30,832 bases of DNA. Origin: a virus. Both the position numbers and the translations under genes were made by a program. The notes under the pieces are model-generated. The model ran no database searches, was not told the DNA's origin, and worked only from the letters and a program-made list of their open reading frames with translations. This document shows positions 29,906 to 30,832 of this stretch, in pieces (positions within the stretch are counted from its first letter, which is position 1; the number at the start of each line of letters is the position of its first letter). The stretch lies in the IMG/VR virus record IMGVR_UViG_3300047300_000469, positions 1 through 30,832 of that record. The stretch is one strand, 5' to 3'.

Positions 29906-30832
29906 TTAGCTAGGGTTTTCGTTTGATGCAATGATGCTGTCAATCGCTGAATCAGCGTTGTAGCCTAGGTTTCCTGGAACGTTGTAGGTAGTACCGCCAG
30001 CTCCAAGATCAGTGACAGCTGTGTAAGCAGGTGCCTCTGGGTTCTTCGAGTTGATTACGATTACCTTACCAGCCTTACCGACCTGTGAGCTAGTGATGTC
30101 GCTAGTGATGCTCGAGGCAACAAAAGTCACAGTGTTTCCAGATGCCGAAGCAACAATCTGGTCTCCGTTAAGAGAAGGTGATACGTTCGATACAGTAATT
30201 ACATCGCCCTGCTGGAGTCCTGGGGCCGCGCTAAATACTAGCGAACCAACAGTTCCAGAGAGTGTAGCTGAGTAGCTGTTCAATGTAATAGGAGTACGGT
30301 CAGCGACGTTTGCAACATTCGAAGTAAACGCCATTGGGCCAGAACCATCGGTCCAGGTGTAGAATCCAGCTAGGCCAGTTGGAGCCCAGTCTGTGCGTGC
30401 ATATGAGTATGGACGCTCTGCAGCAACAGGGAATTCCCAGCGGCCGTCAAGACCTGACTTGAAGTTAGCATTTCCAAGACCATAGCCTTCGAAGGTGTTA
30501 GCCATTAGACCGTTTTCAATAACTCGGTCACCAGACTGACGCATCTTCACAAATGGGAATACCCAGTGGAAGTAAGGTAGGACGCCAGCGCGCTTTCCGT
30601 CCTTAACTGCGTGTGACCAAACTTCGATGGCAACACCGTTACCAGCAGGGTCGTCACCGACGCCAGGGGCAGCCCAACCAACAGACTTGTGGTTAGGGTC
30701 CTGTACAGTTCCTAGGTTCTTGCGAAGAAGCAGACCACCAGAAATTAGAGCCGAAAGCTCTGGGTCTGGCTCACAAATAGCGAGCTCCATGGTGATTCGC
30801 TTTAGGGTGTCTGGGGCCTTGTATGTCACGCA
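29906..30832 (-). CDS. Probable major tail (tube) protein, 5' end cut by window
   Basis: About 308 residues are visible. The frame is open to the window edge; the first possible start is GTG at 30829, without a ribosome site in view, so the true start is probably outside. The visible N-terminus (RITMELAICEPDPELSALISGG), then AIEVWSHAV, PYFHWVFPFVKM, ENGLMANTFEGYG and GNANFKSGLDGRWEF, follows the pattern of actinophage major tail proteins: a PDP..L.G segment, an EVW strand and a yP..vfP strand. Near residues 180-265 it holds a beta module also seen in the tail-tip and fibre proteins (GLQQGDVITVSNVSPSLNG). A strong downstream hairpin fits an abundant product. A capsid protein would be expected here by gene order, so that alternative stays open. 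Confidence 0.48.
   Translation of the reverse strand, partial: CVTYKAPDTLKRITMELAICEPDPELSALISGGLLLRKNLGTVQDPNHKSVGWAAPGVGDDPAGNGVAIEVWSHAVKDGKRAGVLPYFHWVFPFVKMRQSGDRVIENGLMANTFEGYGLGNANFKSGLDGRWEFPVAAERPYSYARTDWAPTGLAGFYTWTDGSGPMAFTSNVANVADRTPITLNSYSATLSGTVGSLVFSAAPGLQQGDVITVSNVSPSLNGDQIVASASGNTVTFVASSITSDITSSQVGKAGKVIVINSKNPEAPAYTAVTDLGAGGTTYNVPGNLGYNADSAIDSIIASNENPS

Noticed and set aside
1-30832. tRNA, integrase, attachment site or lysis genes
   Set aside because: The gaps were read for cloverleaf-like structure and the reading frames for recombinase, endolysin and holin patterns; none was convincing. Absence holds only for this window.

Overview
This window looks like part of a tailed, siphovirus-type bacteriophage genome that infects an actinobacterium. 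Phage signs are a tape measure gene, tail assembly chaperones joined by a -1 frameshift, a head-to-tail adaptor, a tail fibre with an S74 chaperone tail and a complete DNA replication set. Actinobacterial signs are a WhiB-like iron-sulphur regulator, a relative of the mycobacterial MSMEG_6728 family, and promoters that lie almost on top of start codons (leaderless mRNAs). Base composition is moderate, roughly mid-40s %GC by eye, and leucine CTA and the tetramer CTAG are frequent. That would suit a low-GC, possibly aquatic, actinobacterial host better than a Streptomyces or Mycobacterium; the host is inference.

Layout. Positions 1-227 hold a control region. The + strand then runs to 6487: primase-helicase, a GT-A glycosyltransferase, a small HTH-like protein, an MRE11-like metallophosphoesterase, a DUF2061 membrane protein and a second GT2 glycosyltransferase with TPR repeats. 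Everything to the right is on the - strand and is read from the right edge leftwards. It starts with a probable major tail protein cut by the window edge, then head-to-tail adaptor, small Lys/Ala/Pro protein, probable tail terminator, HK97-gp10-like protein, chaperones G and G-T, tape measure, Dit-like protein, tail-tip protein and tail fibre. Two small unknown genes follow. Next come DNA polymerase I, RuvC-like resolvase, SNF2-type helicase, Cas4/RecB-like nuclease, RecA-like (Sak4-type) ATPase and a DUF669-type ssDNA-binding protein. The last - strand section carries a GT-B-like glycosyltransferase, two small genes, the MSMEG_6728-like gene, an unknown gene, the WhiB fusion protein and a GT32-like glycosyltransferase, which meets the + strand block tail to tail at 6484-6487.

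How it works together. PolA, primase-helicase, resolvase, helicase, nuclease, recombinase and SSB form a nearly self-sufficient replication and recombination module. The tail module is complete from adaptor to fibre. Terminase, portal, protease and capsid genes are not in the window and probably lie beyond the right edge. No lysis gene, integrase, tRNA or CRISPR array was seen.

Most notable: a textbook -1 frameshift signal (CCCAAAT, 5-nt spacer, 8-bp stem) in the tail chaperones; a perfect 14-bp inverted repeat centred on the start codon of the MSMEG_6728-like gene and overlapping a consensus leaderless promoter; a WhiB protein fused to a second four-cysteine zinc-ribbon-like module; four different glycosyltransferases; a beta-rich module shared by three virion proteins; and a non-canonical position for the probable tail tube gene.
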